31,474 nucleotides of DNA, taken from contig JBIOJB010000025.1 in assembly GCA_044450465.1 (NCBI GenBank), positions 1-31,474 of the forward strand, in the 5' to 3' direction. Each line of letters opens with the position of its first letter. Position 1 is the first letter of the stretch. The translations under genes were made by a program, and so were the position numbers. Positions 30,936 to 31,474 of this stretch are shown piece after piece. A model generated the notes under the pieces. The model saw nothing but the letters and a program-made list of their open reading frames with translations. It was not told the origin of the DNA and did no database searches. This DNA is from JBIOJB01 sp044450465 (GTDB taxonomy: Bacteria; Chloroflexota; Dormibacteria; Dormibacterales; Dormibacteraceae).

Positions 30936-31115
30936 ATGGTGCACGGTTTTCGCGAAGTCCAGAAAGTTGCGGCCGACGCCGGCGAAAGCTGGATGTCGGC
31001 TCGGCGCGCAGCGGCCTGGCACGGAACGCGTAACACCGTGCCTTCCAGGGCGTTTGCAGCGGTTTCTGCGAGTGCTGGTTGTGGCTACCCATCGAAGATC
31101 GAAGGGCCGCGATGA
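30936..31115 (+). CDS. Doubtful small ORF overlapping the integrase start
   Basis: 59 residues from ATG 30936, ending in an ATGA overlap with the integrase start. The middle (SWMSARRAAAWHGTRNTV) is faintly reminiscent of a small helix-turn-helix excisionase, but the match is poor and no ribosome-binding site is seen. The position is right for an excisionase gene. It may be a chance ORF. Confidence 0.25.
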   Translation: MVHGFREVQKVAADAGESWMSARRAAAWHGTRNTVPSRAFAAVSASAGCGYPSKIEGPR

Positions 31116-31474
31116 GCGCCGGGCGCCGTGGCAACGGCGAGGGAACGATCCTGAAGCGAGCTGACGGACGCTGGGTCGCGGCAATCATCTTCGATGGCTA
31201 TCGACGGAAGTGGATCTACGGCAAGACGCGCCGTGACGTTTCCGACCGCTTGAGGAAGATCAGGAGCGACGTCGCCGAGGGCCGGCCAGTCATGAATGAG
31301 CGACTCACGATGTCGGAGTACTTAAATCGCTGGCTGTACGAGGTCGCCAAGCAGAACACCCGGCCAATGACGTGGCGAGGTTACGAGCACCTCGTTCGGC
31401 TTCACATCCTCCCCACCCTCGGCCGGGTGCGGCTGGCCAAGCTCACCCCACAGCATGTCCACTCGCTGGTCACG
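31112..31474 (+). CDS. int: Tyrosine recombinase / phage-type integrase (partial, N-terminus)
   Basis: The first 121 residues of a site-specific recombinase, cut by the window end. The N-terminal arm-binding domain (about 5-50) shows GNGEGTILKRADGRWVAAI and KWIYGKTRRDVSDRLRKI, as in AP2-like integrase N-termini. The SAM-like core-binding domain starts near 60 (LTMSEYLNRWLYEVAKQN...TWRGYEHLVRLHILPTLGRVRL). The catalytic domain with its Arg-His-Arg-Tyr residues lies beyond the window. ATG 31112 has a GAAGG site seven bases upstream. It should catalyse insertion and excision at the tRNA-Met site 0.5 kb away; the phased decamers between them may be its arm sites. Confidence 0.92.
   Translation, partial: MSAGRRGNGEGTILKRADGRWVAAIIFDGYRRKWIYGKTRRDVSDRLRKIRSDVAEGRPVMNERLTMSEYLNRWLYEVAKQNTRPMTWRGYEHLVRLHILPTLGRVRLAKLTPQHVHSLVT

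Larger units (their letters stand above)
30573..31474 (+). mobile_element. Left end of a tRNA-integrated element (continues past window)
   Basis: The element spans from the truncated tRNA to the window end, with integrase reading inward. The 497 bp from 30615 to 31111 hold no convincing gene apart from one doubtful small ORF. Instead they hold phased decamer repeats and a 12-bp tandem repeat. Phage, ICE or genomic island cannot be told apart from this part alone. Confidence 0.75.

Noticed and set aside
30638..31164. Overlapping plus-strand ORFs across the decamer region
   Set aside because: Three frames are open together because the 10-bp repeats lack stops; products are low-complexity and unlike any family.
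30847..31188. Minus-strand ORF (113 residues) opposite int
   Set aside because: Overlaps the integrase start and repeat cluster 3, is Arg/Pro/Ser-rich, and shows no recognisable motif.

Overview
The window looks like part of the chromosome of a high-GC, free-living, probably uncultured bacterium. The mix of families suggests Candidatus Dormibacterota or a related Chloroflexota/Actinobacteriota-like lineage. These include a Rv0121-type F420-dependent PPOX protein, a short CysRS/MshC-like ligase, a cyclase-ATPase-TPR regulator, a DUF4349 lipoprotein and a fused LutB-LutA protein. GTG and TTG starts are common. Many operon-leading genes have a -10-like hexamer 6 to 9 nt before the start codon and no Shine-Dalgarno sequence, which points to leaderless transcription. 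The phylum is an inference, because there is no rRNA or other marker to test it.

Layout. 1-2554 (minus): M20 peptidase, FixX-like ferredoxin and thioredoxin reductase (cut by the window edge). 2579-9769 (plus): a housekeeping run of DUF255/thioredoxin-fold protein, fused LutB-LutA iron-sulfur oxidoreductase, leucyl aminopeptidase and DXP synthase. 9766-11908: DUF2203 protein (minus), Rv0121-type PPOX protein (plus) and a secreted PKD/FN3-like protein (minus). 11977-15111: a 1044-residue class III cyclase/AAA ATPase/TPR regulator, converging on a small lipoprotein gene. 15657-18240: a TetR-type regulator with two N-terminal helix-turn-helix domains, followed by an ABC ATPase and an ABC-2 permease, all joined by ATGA overlaps and preceded by a 35-bp palindrome that covers its promoter. 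18262-21101: zinc-ribbon protein, CysRS/MshC-like ligase and MetK. 21138-22595 (minus): ECF sigma factor, a membrane Rieske protein with an anti-sigma-like N-terminus, and a small ORF. 22662-25495: DUF4349 lipoprotein, ABC-F ATPase and a free-standing lipoyl domain. 25476-30444 (minus): DedA, PRC-barrel, a small membrane protein, flavodoxin, two unrecognised envelope proteins and an SRPBCC protein.

30573 to the window end is the left end of an integrative element. The 3' half of a tRNA-Met(CAT) gene forms the attachment site. It is followed by about 500 bp carrying three clusters of exactly 10-bp-phased repeats, and then by a tyrosine integrase that runs off the window.

The parts most worth a second look are the double-HTH TetR regulator with its two-block operator, the ECF sigma/Rieske pair as a possible redox-sensing sigma/anti-sigma module, and the 12-copy decamer array beside the integrase.
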